NCBI GenBank assembly: GCA_024195265.1
Contig: JAJLRJ010000007.1
Location: forward strand, 31,534,898 to 31,598,897
Direction of reading: 5' to 3'
DNA length: 64,000 bases
From: Dendrophyllia cribrosa
Taxonomy: Eukaryota; Cnidaria; Anthozoa; Scleractinia; Dendrophylliidae
Part shown: positions 49,491-61,646 of the stretch, in pieces
How the letters are laid out: the number at the start of each line of letters is the position of its first letter
Position numbering within the stretch: the stretch's first letter is position 1
Notes under the pieces: generated by a model
What the model saw: only the letters and a program-made list of their open reading frames with translations
What the model was told of the DNA's origin: nothing
The model's database searches: none
Made by a program: the position numbers and the translations under genes

Positions 49491-49499
49491 TTTACCATT

Positions 49500-51230
49500 T
49501 CTACCTCACTTAACAATACGCAGTTCACAGCTTAAGGATAATCACTCCAATGTGATGTGTGATCTAGACGGCAATCCATTGCCACATTTTTCTCCTTACC
49601 CCTCACCAGCCTCACGTGGGGTGAATTTGTTTGCCCAAGATTTAAGTCGGTAGGTTGCGTTTCTGGATCATCCATATCTTTTTCCACCCCCTCCCTTGGT
49701 TGGACCCGTGCTCCGTTTCATCTCGAAACAAAGGAGAAATTGCACTTTGGTCACTTTAATTACCTACCCTAAGTACCGGTGGCCTTTGATCAGAAAGTAT
49801 TCATCCAGATCTGTGAAATTGGTGGAGACGGGTGATCAATGTGCCCTGTTAATGCCTTCTAAAGATGGCTGGGTACCTCATCCAGGGATCCCAGGAGATT
49901 TGTGGGCTTTCTCCCTTACGTTTGAGTAATGTTATTCACTATTTACAACTGGTAACTATTTCGAAATTGATACTCGAGTAAACATTTCTTTGTTTTGCTC
50001 CCCCTGCTATTATTGTTGACAATTGTTTTTCTTATTATTTATAGCACCTTCCAAAGGTGGCCAAGTTGTCTGTTCCCTCAGTGAGATGACTGACTTGTAG
50101 CCATGTGAATGATTTTGATTTCCGCTTCTGCCAGCGTTGTGGATATAAAAGAAAGACAGAAACACCACTCAAGCATAGTAGCCTGGATAGCAAAAGCCTC
50201 CAGGCAATTGACAAGTGTTTACACCAGTTGACGTTATTTTCTCAGGCTACACGTTACTCTAAACAGAAAGACTCCCTTCGGAAGAATCTGGAGAGTTTTC
50301 TTAGTTCTTAGCACCCCCGTCCCAACAGGAAATTCCAGTTTAGCTTCATAATTATTATTTTGCTTCCACACTGCTGGCTTTCAACACCCCCTCCCCTAGG
50401 AATTTCCACTGACCTTAGATTACATTCTTCCTGTGTTTGACAAGGGCAAATCGAATGGAAAATATTCTTGACGTTTCGTTTACAAATGAGAAATAATGCT
50501 TTGAAACATTTAAGAAAGCACATACACAAAAGCCTAGCATCTAAAAAAATATGGTTGCAGTAAGGACTTACACTGGTTCACAGACTGCGCATTCCTAAAT
50601 GGTGACTAAACGTTAGGGTTAGAGCTAGTTATAAACAATGACGTTAAAGCCAAACATGCTATGGCACAACAAGGACAAACTGCCATCATTTCCTTCGCAA
50701 ATCACATGTTTAAGAGTCTAAGGACGATATTGTCTTTTGGTCTGCCATCACTTGTGGTAACTGCTGCGAGCCGGCGAGTTTACTACGTCACTTCTCATCA
50801 GTCACCCAACAGTCAACACTACTGGACGTTGCGATTTAAAAGGTCCAAAACTGACCAACGGGGTCAGGGAGTGACCTTGTATATGTCTCACACCAACCGT
50901 GCAGTCTGTCCAGCTTCTGCAATGAGATCTAACCTGGCGATTCAACAACTCCGACCTAATACTAGCAAAGATTCACTGCTATTCCTGTTGCAAAATCAAC
51001 GTGCCTTGACACGGCAACAACTAGTAACATTCACGTCTCATTTGCTGCGCCTCGTAGGTGTGGACCCTACAGATTACAGCAGCCACAGTTTTCGGATTGG
51101 CGACACCATTTCTGCCTCCTTGGCTGGTCTTAGTGACTATGAAATTCAAATGTTAGGATGCTGGAAGTCAGACTTACAAGACCTATGTTCGTTCTCCTCT
51201 TAATGTTCTATTCCAGTTCCCTCTACATAT
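49500..51230 (+). pseudogene. Decayed tyrosine-recombinase element (R1 copy 1, second part)
   Basis: Fragments in order: a block ending KDGWVPHPGIPGDLWAFSLT (49,696-49,929), a Cys-type block RFCQRCGYKRKTE followed by a helical stretch (50,105-50,311), and the catalytic half of a tyrosine recombinase (50,661-51,203). The last has FKRSKTDQRG (Lys) and SSHSFRIGDT (H-x2-R). A one-base frameshift at about 51,178 follows, after which a Tyr-containing TYVRSP block is still readable in the next frame. The N-terminal Arg region is worn. The parent is a YR retroelement or Crypton. Confidence 0.55.
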
Positions 51231-51239
51231 TGCAGATAC

Positions 51240-52960
51240 TGCCTCTATATTTTATCCATACGCCCCTATTACCAGAACCCTATTACCCCTATTACCAGAA
51301 CCCCTCTTACCAGAACCTTCAGGATTAATGGACAGATACTGTTTTTGCATTCTCTAGTAACTTTTACATTTGGGCCATTATTTGGGCAGTTGTATTCGTC
51401 CCAAATGGAAAATATATGTAGCTGCCCATCAACGGCCCACAACCATTGTAAAAACCTTAAGCAACGAGAACGCAGACGTCCTGGACGTTGACCGGAAGTC
51501 TTCATTCACATTTTCCATCTGTTGCGCATGTGCAGCATTGTCCGTCACATAGCGAAAACATCATTCAGGACGTGGCATTGTGGTAGTCGGTGTTGTGGAG
51601 AGAACATAAAACTTTTCCCGATGGCTGAACATCTGACCGCCGTCGCTGTTTCGAAAAATCTGTAAATAATATTTTTTTTATTGTTATTGCTATTTAAGTA
51701 GTTATTTGGGGAAAATATTGAGCTTACTTCGTTCCCTTGACGGAAACCTTTTGGCGGTCTAGATTTTTTCTCTTTGGCAATCTTCCGACAATCTTCTTTG
51801 TTTTCCTAATTCAGCTTCACCAGGGTTTTCCTTTTGTGCAGCTGGCAGGCATTTTCACCTTTTGCTCTGTTTTTCACCACATAAAGATACGTGGAATATT
51901 ATAAAAAGTTTTGGTTAACGGTAAGTAAAGAAAGAACTTATTCAAGTGTCTGTGTTTTATAGCTTGCACAATAAGTAATTGGTGAATAAAAATAAAGCTG
52001 CTTTCAATAAGCGTGAATTTTGCTTGCCTTTTGTCCATTGAATGGTTAAGCTAACACATCAGCTTAAATTTAGCTTACATATCATCTAATTTGAAAAAAA
52101 ATATCATTTTTTTTAATTCGTTAATGTAGCATTCTTCAGTTTAACTTTAATTTTGTGAAACTGTTTTGTGTTTTCAAAGAAATCAAAACATTTTGAAGCC
52201 CCCTAATATAAAATTACTAAAAATCACCAAATCTGTAATTTTCCCTAAAACTATTGGTTTTTTTTTCGCCGAGTTTAATTTTGTCTAAAAAACTATTGCT
52301 ATGGTCTAAAAAACTATTGCTATGGCCATGCAGGCAATATGATAATTCGTCAATAATGTCTGTTCAGATTTAATGATAAATGCATTTTAACAACTCATTT
52401 CTGCCAAAACCATTCCAACATGTAATTTTCAACTAACTTTTATTTATTCAAGTCAGTTTCAGTGGCAGATCCAGGCTTGCTCATAACGATGGGGGTGGGG
52501 TAGTGAAAATGTTCAGAATGTAAAACATTTTTGACAATTCGGATCTTATTGTTTTGCAAAATAAGGGGGTAGCCAGGTAATTTATTGTTTTATTCTTTTC
52601 ATAAAGAAGGATTTGTAAATAGGATTTTAAAGATTAATTTAAAGATTAATTTCAGAATTTTAGAATAAGAATTAATTGGAATATGTACTAGGATTTTAGG
52701 ATTTTGTTGAGTCGATGTAATGCGCAGATGAAAATTTCTTTCCCTGGATTGATATTTGCGCAATACAAATCAATAAATATTATTTTACTATTATTTAATT
52801 CCTGCTGTTTCCATGCTGCCTTGCCCTCCTCCTGGCACAATGAAAACAACAATTTCCCAGCTTGGGGAAATCTGATATCATGCATTTAAGGTTTGTGTTC
52901 TGATCAGAGCTATTTATTTTATTCAACAGTTAAAGCCTTATGTTATATTTCTCCACCAAG
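51240..52960. other. AT-rich intergenic DNA, no gene
   Basis: I see no coding frame of interest. The block CCAAATGGAAAATATATGTAGCTGCCCATC near 51,400 recurs at about 60,675 and marks the edge of the R1 family. The stretch 52,470-52,960 is low-complexity. Confidence 0.5.
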
Positions 52961-52962
52961 CT

Positions 52963-53190
52963 ACAATCAGTTGCAAAATGGTTGGAACAGTCTCAAAAAA
53001 GCGGGTTTTCCTTAAAAAAGGATAAGAATTTGAAAAATAAACAACTTAGTTTCCTTATACCCCCGTTCCCCCTTTCAAAGTTGTTTCGCTTACAGACAAC
53101 ATTGACAAGAAGAGGGGGGAGCATTCAATGTTTAAAGTGTTAAATTTGTAGAATTGCCGTTTTTATGCAGTGTCTCAACTATTTTTGCAA
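52963..53190 (+). repeat. Direct repeat D, copy 1
   Basis: It is about 220 bp, near-identical to 54,972-55,178, starting CAGTTGCAAAATGGTTGGAA and ending CAAGTGATTGT. The copies differ by two short indels. Confidence 0.85.
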
Positions 53191-53439
53191 GTGATTGTCT
53201 GATAGGGGTATTAGTGCGATTAGTTACTGCAAAAAGATACTGTCATGTCAAGAGCTAAAAAATGAACCAAGAAAGAAGGAAAGCATTTGTCTTTATTGTA
53301 TGAACGGAACGTAATGATATTTTAATGACAAAAGGAAAAACTAGGGTTCGAAAACATTCGAAATTCCCGAACTTGAGCGGAAAGCGTAATTCAAAAGTAT
53401 TTTTACAAGATAATTGCCCAATATAAAATTGTGCCAACA

Positions 53440-53717
53440 CGCCCAAAGCTCTTCAAGCTATAGGGGCAAAATTATTTGCTATACCAGCAAGATAACCCGA
53501 TTTGAATCCTATCGAAAATGTATTCAATGTAGTTAAACGAGAATTCAAAAGACAGGCAATAAGAAACAACATTACATTTGAGACTTTTGAAGAATTCTCT
53601 GAACGAGTCAAATTCACTCTTTATGCAACGAAAGGTCATGTAATTGACAATATAAGTTCAATGAACAAGCGATTACAACTTATCATCAAACATAAGGGAA
53701 AGCGTACAAAATACTAA
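53440..53717 (+). pseudogene. Tc1/mariner-like transposase, C-terminal fragment
   Basis: About 72 codons from 53,502 hold NPIENVFNVVKREFK and FEEFSERVKFTLY, the conserved C-terminal end of Tc1/mariner (DDE_3) transposases, where 'DxNPIEN' carries the last catalytic region. The upstream catalytic domain is missing or unreadable. It ends KGKRTKY at 53,717. Inactive. Confidence 0.75.
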
Positions 53718-53719
53718 AG

Positions 53720-54970
53720 TAATTATTCAGAACATTGTGTTTCTTGTATGTACAAAGCATGTTTTATTAAAATAACAAATTGTAATGCAGTCAGTCACGC
53801 ACCAGTGATGAAGCGACTTGCAGTCACGTAACACATTATTTTGTCATGAACTGTTCAAGCTTGTAAGAATGTATTTCTTTCTGCATATCAACATGTAAAA
53901 CCGTTAATGGAAAGAGAAACTTCACTTAATACAATTCTGCTAACAAAAAATTCTCCTTCTATTGTACATAAGATTTACCAACGGTCTACATGATTTCCAC
54001 GGTCTACATTCAGTAATTAAAATAAAGATATGTATCTTTATATATTTCTCTGTAGACCGTGTAGACCGTGTGACGTGGTATTCATTTGCACTTAGCACAT
54101 ACGTACTGGGGAAGATTTGGAGATATGTTAATTCACTACAAAACGTTTGCATTGGTTCCATTGAAAGAAGAAATAACAGCTTTAGCGAAAGATAATCGTG
54201 TTGGAAACTTTTCCAAATTCGTTTGACTGTACGTCACTAAGTACACATGCCTCACAGCTGACTCATTTAAGTCGCTAACAGGACATTCATTTCTTTTGGT
54301 ACTGCTATGACTTTCGTTTCCATCACAATCACCATCGCTAGACTCGGAGTCAGTTCCACATGCCTAAAGAAACTCCATGTAAACAAACCATTCACCGCAA
54401 TCGCACGCGTCTGAGCGCAATTCGCCAGTGAACTGAATACAAAAACACCACAGAACCTTGTAAAAACAAAACAACTTCCAAATGTTTCCAATCATGGGAT
54501 TCGATGTGCATTACATTGCGTTACGAGAAGTCTTGGAAATGCTTTTCAGGAAGGTTTCGAATTTCTCCTGTCCTGCTCTATCTCTGCTCTATCTCTGCTC
54601 TATCTCTCGCCTTTTGTGTTAATTACTAATGTAAATATACCTTTTTGACATCAACTCACAGGCTAAATTTACTTACATGTATTAGCGTCCCTTCTACTAA
54701 ATCAAAAGAAATCCCACTCTGGACTTTGCATCGTTAACCAGCTTGCTTTATCCCTGAAAGTACACCCTTTTTCGCACGCAATTAGTGCCAATTACAGCAA
54801 ATGCAAAAATGCAAAAAATACCCTTTCCTGTTGTGTCATTTCAAAACACCCAAACTTCAAGAAATGAAATACTGTTTTTTTAAAACGACCCATTGGAAAG
54901 ATCAAGTACTGCCAATTTCCACTGTACTTAAAACTCAAAACAACAGTTATAAACGATTGGACCGCTCAGA
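53720..54970. other. Non-coding stretch between repeats
   Basis: It includes a small inverted repeat (CACGGTCTACA near 53,990 and TGTAGACCGTG near 54,051) and a short run of CTGCTCTATCT repeats at 54,570-54,607. No gene was found. Confidence 0.5.
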
Positions 54971-54971
54971 C

Positions 54972-55178
54972 AACCAGTTGCAAAATGGTTGGAACAGTCT
55001 CTCAAAAAAGCGGGTTTTCCCGTTCCCCCTTTCAAAGTTGTTTCGCTTACAGATTGAATGGAATTCCGAAATTCAGACAACACTGACAAGGGAGGGGGGA
55101 GCATTCAATGTTTAAAGTGTTAAATTTGTAGAATTGCCGTTTTTATGCAGTGTCTCAACTATTTTGCAAGTGATTGTA
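54972..55178 (+). repeat. Direct repeat D, copy 2
   Basis: It is the second copy of 52,963-53,190, about 2 kb downstream in the same orientation. Confidence 0.85.
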
Positions 55179-55401
55179 GCACTAACAAAAGTGAGTGATT
55201 TCATGGCACTGCAACATGTGACATGTGAATGCTGTTCAGCTCATATTTTTCTGAACCATAATGCTACATAAATAAGGTGATAATAATTATTAGTCAGGTT
55301 GGTAGTACTTTTTAAACTGAGCCTGTTCCTCTAACCCTAGACCAAAACATTAATAAGAATAATTCCCAACTCCTGGCAGCATTGGTTGGCATGTTCCCTG
55401 G

Positions 55402-55667
55402 TAAGGGACGGACCATTAGAAAAGTGTTGGGGGGGGGGGATTTTCAGCTGGTGAAACCCTCTGCCCAAAAAATTAGGGGGATCTGGGCGCAGGTGCTATT
55501 TTTGCCATTTTGCAGGACTTATTAATAATAGAAATAATCAAAGTGATCTACTTTCCTTCTGCATGATTTCTTTTTTACTTCCGCTTTGCAGGAATTTTTT
55601 TTGTTTTTTTTTTCTCCCCCCCCCCCCCCCCCCCCCCCCAATCAGTTTTCTAATGGACCATCCCTTA
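55402..55667. mobile_element. MITE (Harbinger-like) with poly-G/poly-C ends
   Basis: TIRs are TAAGGGACGGACCATTAGAA and TTCTAATGGACCATCCCTTA, followed inward by G and C runs. TAA/TTA flanks agree with the TWA target of PIF/Harbinger. Confidence 0.75.
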
Positions 55668-56251
55668 TCATCATCAACTGGTCTAATTGGTCCATCCTAG
55701 CAAAAAGCAAACCACCTATCATTCAAACTGTAGCATTTTCCTTTTTGGCAGGACAAAGATGGAGTGGACTGAAGAAAAAGATGTCATCCTTTTTCGCGAC
55801 ATTCTCTATGTTGAGCCATATCTTGCAAAAGAAAGAACTGCCCAAAGAGCGCAACTGTGGCATACTGTTGCTGAGCATCTAAATGATTATGTAATCCTTA
55901 AATTCAAAGTTGACAAGAGAGCATCTTTCATGTTTGGTTGAAAAATACAAGAGAAAAATGAGGGCTGAAGAGCAAGCAAGTGGCATAAGCCCTGAGCCAT
56001 CAACTTTAGACAACCTGCTGGAGACAATTGTGGAAAAGTTGGAGGATTCTGCAAATATTAGCCTGGGAGAAGACGAGGAAGCTAAGAAAAAGACACAAGA
56101 CATACGCCTAAAGGCAATGGAAAGCCTGGCTCAGACCAAAAAGAAAAACAAAGAAGGCCTCCCTCATGAGCCCAAACGAAGCAGGTCCAATGGCTCTGAA
56201 ACAGTTGCTTTTTTGCGTGAAGGCAAGACCAAAGAAAAGGAACTAGAACTG

Positions 56252-58538
56252 TTAAGGTTACAGTGTACCTTCGGGGGTGTCTTCAGTATAACAGCTCTAG
56301 CGTCTTAAGATTACACTTAATATACCTAAACCCAGATATCAAATTAAAGCTTATAGAGCTGGCTATCTAAATATGGAAACCATTTGGTAATAAAATGAAT
56401 TGTCGAATTTTTTACGACGTCTAAATTCGAACGTCCGAATCAGCTTTAAAACGCTATAACTCAAAGCGATTATTGTATTTTGCTAATTTGATTCGTTCTC
56501 TGATTTCCCATATTCAAATACAGTGAAAAGTTACAGAATATTTTCGAAAAAGGGAGAAAACAAATTGAAGTGATCGCACGGAAATGGCTCTTGACGAAAA
56601 AGTTTTCGGAAATAAGAAATTCGCCGACAAGTTTTTGTTGATTATGTGACCCTCCACGGGAAAACAGTGAATAAGGTGAATGCACGCACACGGCACGCTC
56701 GCACGTTAAAACAAAAGAAGCGTGCCTCAATACAATAGCTGCGTGTAAGTCACTCTCCCCATTAGCGTCAAACCCATTGTTTTCCATTGCACGCTAAAGA
56801 CAAAGGAACGTGTTAAGATCTTTGCGTGCAATTTTGCACGCATTAACACGATGACCGTGTTAACTTCGATTGCACTGTTCGAAAGGTGAAATAGAGTTTT
56901 AGCCTGGTTTCCATATGATCGCAACAATCGTTGCGATCATAATTTTATGGAAACCACTCTTGCGATCATTTGGAAACCACTCTCGAGATTTTACAGTGTG
57001 TCCAAGCTCGACAATTTCTTTAACTTCGAAGCCAAGATAATGTTTGAAAACGCTTGAGATTTCTAAACAAAGATCGATTATTCTCAGAAGAACTAAACAA
57101 GATATTTCGTGGAAATTCGATAAAAATTTCAGACTGCCGGTATTTTGAAAACACTTCCCGGCTGCCAGACAAAACACTACATTAACAAACTTACGGCGCA
57201 AAAAAAGAAACGAACAGAATTTATTTTCGAGTATACTGTAGTTTCCCTGCTTATAATTATTAAAGAGACTATTTTTTTCCGGGATTTTTTTACGAACGGC
57301 CAGGATGGTCACGCTGTTTTCTTTCAAAATGATGACGACAAGCGTATTGACCCGTGGCTTGACCTTTGACGATATGCAAATTCACGCCGTTGTTTGATTA
57401 ATTATAAACCTCTAATAATTTTCATGATTCATATTTTACTGTTTTAAAATCTACGCCACTGCTGTCAAAACATTTATTCTTCGTGTATTTTAGCCAAGAT
57501 TTCATAGAAATAACGGGAATGCGCCCGGCAAACTAAACATTTCGCATACGCAAATCAATCATCCCGCTCGTCCGCTTGGCGGCTGAAACAGAAGCCTAAA
57601 AGCCCGTTCACACGCTACAAGAATCATGAACTCATCCAACTTCATTTGCAGTCTAAATGTACATCAACATCTACATTGAGTTTCCTGTATTCCAAAAACA
57701 AACGCGATTTCGATTCAAGAGTTTAATATTTTGAGGTTTCACTTCAAAAGATTTTGATTTATGTGTCGCAAGAAGTTAACTAAACTTTGTCGGTCGTGTT
57801 GTTGTTGACGAAATGCAAATGAATGGCGTTCAATCGAATACAGTCGAAGCTCCCGTAAACATACACCCTCGGGAAGCAGAAAACAGCAAAAAGCTAGGGA
57901 ATATTCAGGTAAAAACGGTAATAATAAAAGAAAAACAACGATTCTCCGGCCCATTGACGTAGTCTAGTAAATATAACATGAAAAAGAAATCTACCGTATA
58001 ACGACTAGCGTGTTAACAAACAAAGAAATAACCGTGTCAATCTACCGTGTTAAAATACAAAGCTCTACCGTGTTGAACCGTGTTAGCAAAATGCAGACAA
58101 AGGCCACAAGCACGTTACTTGAAATCAATTGTTTTATTTTGCATATAGCACGATAAGCGTGTTGTGTCAGAAGCACGCGAACGTGTTAGTACCGTGCCAT
58201 GTGCGTGCGTTCACCTTATTCACTGTTTTCCCGTGGAGGGTCACATATGTTAGCCTAGCTTGTGTCCAAATTTGAGGAAAATAGAACAAATTCCCTTTGA
58301 GTTGTAGCTCTTTAAAGTGTCCCCTACAAGCGAAAAATTAACTTTGAGAAAACAGCGCTTAGAAAAACATATCGCTTCATAAACAAACTCCGCCCACAAA
58401 AGTTATACCATCATTTCTCCGTCAATTTTCACTATTTTTTGATAATTTTTTTTGGATAAAAGTTCATTCTGTAAACTTTATTTTGACACCAAAAAAATTT
58501 CAATAAATTTTCGATCTGAAGGTTTACTGTAACCTTAA
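56252..58538. mobile_element. TTAA-flanked non-autonomous DNA element
   Basis: Both ends are TTAA (56,252-56,255 and 58,535-58,538), with TIR GGTTACAGTGTACCTTC and GAAGGTTTACTGTAACC. TTAA targets fit piggyBac or Kolobok. It carries no transposase, and another TIR element is nested inside. Confidence 0.75.
56646..58245. mobile_element. Nested TIR element, 1.6 kb
   Basis: About 50-bp TIRs: TGTGACCCTCCACGGGAAAA...GAATAAGGTGAA at the left and its complement ending GGAGGGTCACA at the right. TA lies on both sides. The subterminal regions repeat the word CGTGTTA many times (56,810-56,870 and 58,005-58,190). No transposase was seen. Confidence 0.75.
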
Positions 58539-58726
58539 CAAAACAGGTTCAAGGAGATCCTCTACGGCACCAACAAATGGATCAGCAGCATCGTGAGATG
58601 ATGCAAATGCTTCTCCAGCAACAACAACAGCGACAGCATCAGATGCAGCAGTTCCAGATGACACTTGCTACTCAGCAGCAGCAGCAAAACCAAATGCTAC
58701 TTGCAATCCTAAAGAAAAAACATTAG

Positions 58727-59666
58727 TCATCAACTGCCTTTTATCTTTGTAGACATGTTTTTATTGTCTCACAGTGTTTTAAACTTCAACTTGGCTTTCA
58801 CTTATTCAATGCCAATGAAAATTAATAACATTTGAATCAGTAGTTTTTTATGAACCATTTCATGTTTACGAAAGTCAAACTTTAAAAAAGCACATTTTAA
58901 AATTGACCATAATAAATTATTATATCAAGGTATAAATAACAATAAATTGTTGCTTGGTATTGACAGCAATAAATTATATTATATTGCTTGGTCATAACTT
59001 ATTCTTACATGCATTTACTGTACAAAGGATATACCATTATTAGATTTCATGTTTTGAACATACATTTTGTTAATAAATTTATCATTCACAGACTGTGTGT
59101 AATTGCTATTAATTTGCTTCGGTTTGCCAAATTAAATAACCCTTATGCCTTAAATCTGGCCTTGAATATTGATGTGCGCACTTATAATTTCTCCTTGCAT
59201 TTTCACTACAGGTACATAAACAGTCATTCACGTAATGAGAATACAATGTTGTAAAATAACTATATGGAGACCAGTGAGGAGAATTTGCATTTTAATGTTA
59301 GGGCTGAAAATGTTTTAAAGTCAAAGGGTACACTGGAGAGAGTTGACTCTATTTCTGTTTTCTATACATTCATCTGTAAATTAAGCAAGGTGACACTACC
59401 CTCATAAGATGATCTCTTCCAAATTTGAAAATGCTATGGTACGTGGTATGTGCTTTCTGATTGTGGTAATCTTTGATTCCCCATCATGACCATTTTTTTT
59501 TCTCATGTGGCAACAGTCTTGTTGGAAATAACTCCATTTTCTCAAGAAAAAACAAGAACTAAAAAAATTGACTGCTTTAAGAAACACAAACAAAGATCGA
59601 TCCTCCTAAAAAAACTCAGTAATATAAAGTTGCACGTATTAAAGAATTACATACTTACAGGCCCGT
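58727..59666. other. AT-rich stretch between the two Harbinger genes
   Basis: No gene was found. It may hold later exons of the minus-strand transposase, but I could not read a continuation of its catalytic domain. Confidence 0.4.
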
Positions 59667-60339
59667 ACATGTTGGCGATGATTCCGGTTGGCACTGTGAT
59701 GGACTGGAGTTTTAGTACGTGAACGTGTTTGTGGCCATTGTAAACAACACTTTGATTTTGTTGTGGACGAGAAATCGGCTGAACAGTTCGGTCGACAAAA
59801 CTGAAACAATTGGGCAATGCTGCACCTTTAAGAGAAATGGCTTCAGCATATCACTGAAGAGAATCCCGGTTCAACAGACTGTCATTCCAGCGAGTTATGC
59901 GGTGGTGGTGATTGTCATAGATCCAGTCTACAACAAAGTTTGCAATCATGCTCAGTTCTGGGACTGATCTGCCGAACCGGTAAATCATGTCACTGTACCT
60001 ACATGGGTAGCCAAGGCGTTTTAAGACAACACAGAGGCCTTCAATCCCCTCTGCCTGGGTTCTTTGCTTGCATTTAAAGACCTCTGGCAAACCCAAGGCA
60101 TTTGCCAGTCGAGGAATGTCATTTAACACGAAATTCCCGCAAACACTCTGCTTCATCGACGTCTTCAATTGCGAATCGCTTGTAATTGCCGTGAGAAAAC
60201 TGGGATTTTTCGACGAATTAGCTTCGTACAAAAGCAAAAACTCTTCCTCTGATATGAGGCCATCGTCAAAGCAGATAAGAAGCAATTCTCTGACTTCTTT
60301 AAAAGACGGCATAAGTGCATTCAGACCAAAACGTTCCAC
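59667..60339 (-). pseudogene. PIF/Harbinger transposase, N-terminal part
   Basis: It reads leftward. The first block (to about 59,851) holds GIEGLCVVLKRLGYPCRYSD, RFGRSVPELSMIANFVVDWI and HRITRWN, the usual PIF/Harbinger pre-catalytic region. After a frameshift and stops near 59,840 a second block is readable: CFSFVDRTVQPISRPQQNQS, YNGHKHVH and GIIANMYGP, ending at a GTAAGT donor (about 59,666). The first catalytic Asp is in FVDRT, where relatives have FVDGT. There is no proper ATG at the start. Inactive. Confidence 0.8.
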
Positions 60340-60659
60340 TAATAAATTATCACATTGTTTCCAATTTATAACAAGATCCGTACCCTAGCTAGGATTTGTT
60401 TAATGTTGTTTTGGCGCGACAGCGTCATGCCATCAACTCACTTTCTTGTCCCAGGATTCCTCGACCGGAGTCAACGTCCAGGATATCTACGTTCTCGTTT
60501 TTATTGCGTTACATTAAGTGGTAGTAACTAGTTAATAGAAGTTAATGGTTAATATGTATTGTACATAGCGATCACATTTCGGATCTTATTCCTCGTGTGC
60601 TTAGATCGTTAAGTTCGCTCACTCTGTAGTTTATTTGTATCTTCCCGTCCCCACCTACC

Positions 60660-60985
60660 TTGGCAGTTGTATTTTTCCCAAATAGAAAATATATGTAGCT
60701 GCCCATCGACCATGGTCTCGTTGCAAAGTCGAATAGTGAAATACTTCTTTTTTTAACATCATGTTAGTGAGTTATAGGGATTTAAATTTACAAAATGCTA
60801 ATTAGGTGACGTCAAATCAATACTTTACCATTATTTCTGCTTCAATTTACAATACGCAATTCACAGCTGAAGGATAATCACTTCAATGTGATGTGTGATC
60901 TAGCTGGCAATCCTCGGCCACATTTTTCTCCTTACCCCTCGCCTGCATCATGTGGGGTGAATTTGTTTGCCCAAGATTAAGCGGA
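60660..60985 (+). repeat. Interspersed repeat R1, partial copy 2
   Basis: It matches parts of 47,420-47,520, 49,500-49,640 and 51,385-51,420 in a rearranged order, ending GTTTGCCCAAGATT. Confidence 0.7.
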
Positions 60986-61202
60986 GGCTATTTCGCCGAG
61001 ATGGCCAACGGATGACGAAGGTTCTGAAGAGCGAACAAGCGGTGTTGGCCACCAATTTAAATGAGGTTCACTTGGATAGACAAGTGAGAACGAGTAGAAT
61101 GCTGGTAGAATTTCACTGATACTTTAGAGCATCGCTTTGTTCGTATCTGCCGTTAAATGACATGCTAGGCCTCTCTACATGTTTTCTAAAATGTTTCAAA
61201 TT

Positions 61203-61646
61203 CTTATTACTTGTAATTTTCAGGTTATTAAGTGGTTTTAACCATTGTTAACACATCAAGGCTTACGAATACGCCAAATGAAATGTGACTATTAAGAAAA
61301 CGGGGATAAATGAATTCTGCAATTTCTTTCTTTTTTTCCTTGTTTGTAGGTTTGGTAATGTGATGATCTGGAACGCACCGCAGTGGTCACTAGCCAGTGC
61401 ACAGCTCACTCAGCTTTCCCAGGAGGATGACCGTGCAAAGCCATGGAGGTTTTCTTCACGGAAATGCGACAGTCGCTGCAAAAGCCAGAAGACTGGCCGT
61501 CTGCGACATGGCCTGCTTGATCAGCAGAGGTAGCACTGACGGAGTGGGTCTCAGCTAAGCACGAATCCTTGATCTCTGCTACGCGGCCATAAGCTATCAT
61601 CGTGGGTCGTTCTGTCCGCAGTATCTGGCCTCTGCCATGGTGGAGT
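61203..61646 (+). repeat. Tandem segmental duplicate, copy A
   Basis: About 445 bp are followed immediately by a second copy at 61,647-62,150. They share TTATTACTTGTAATTTTCAG, GGAACGCACCGCAGTGGTCA and CAGAAGACTGGCCGTCTGCG, with few mismatches. Confidence 0.85.

Larger units (their letters stand above)
47538..49499. mobile_element. Insertion in repeat R1 copy 1, with minisatellite and split direct repeats
   Basis: In the other R1 copy (62,500-62,520) the sequences on either side are adjacent (CTTTACCATTATTTCTAC). Here about 1.96 kb separates them. The insert has a pyrimidine-rich start, a minisatellite at 48,240-48,930 and two direct repeats near 49,178 and 49,438. This layout recalls the 3' half of the Ngaro-like element at 10.8-12.9 kb, so it may be a non-autonomous relative. 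Confidence 0.55.
55759..58726 (+). pseudogene. Harbinger-associated Myb/SANT-like protein, split by an insertion
   Basis: It starts MEWTEEKDVILFRDILYVEP, the usual opening of the Myb/SANT-like second protein of PIF/Harbinger elements, which helps the transposase bind DNA and enter the nucleus. A frameshift near 55.93 kb is followed by a charged helical region to 56,251. There a TTAA-flanked insertion of 2.28 kb intervenes. The Gln-rich coiled-coil tail (HREMMQMLLQQQQQ) resumes at about 58,553 after an AG and stops at 58,724-58,726. Confidence 0.7.

Noticed and set aside
58988..59254. 88-codon frame in AT-rich DNA
   Set aside because: Composition-driven; no start context, domain or neighbour support.
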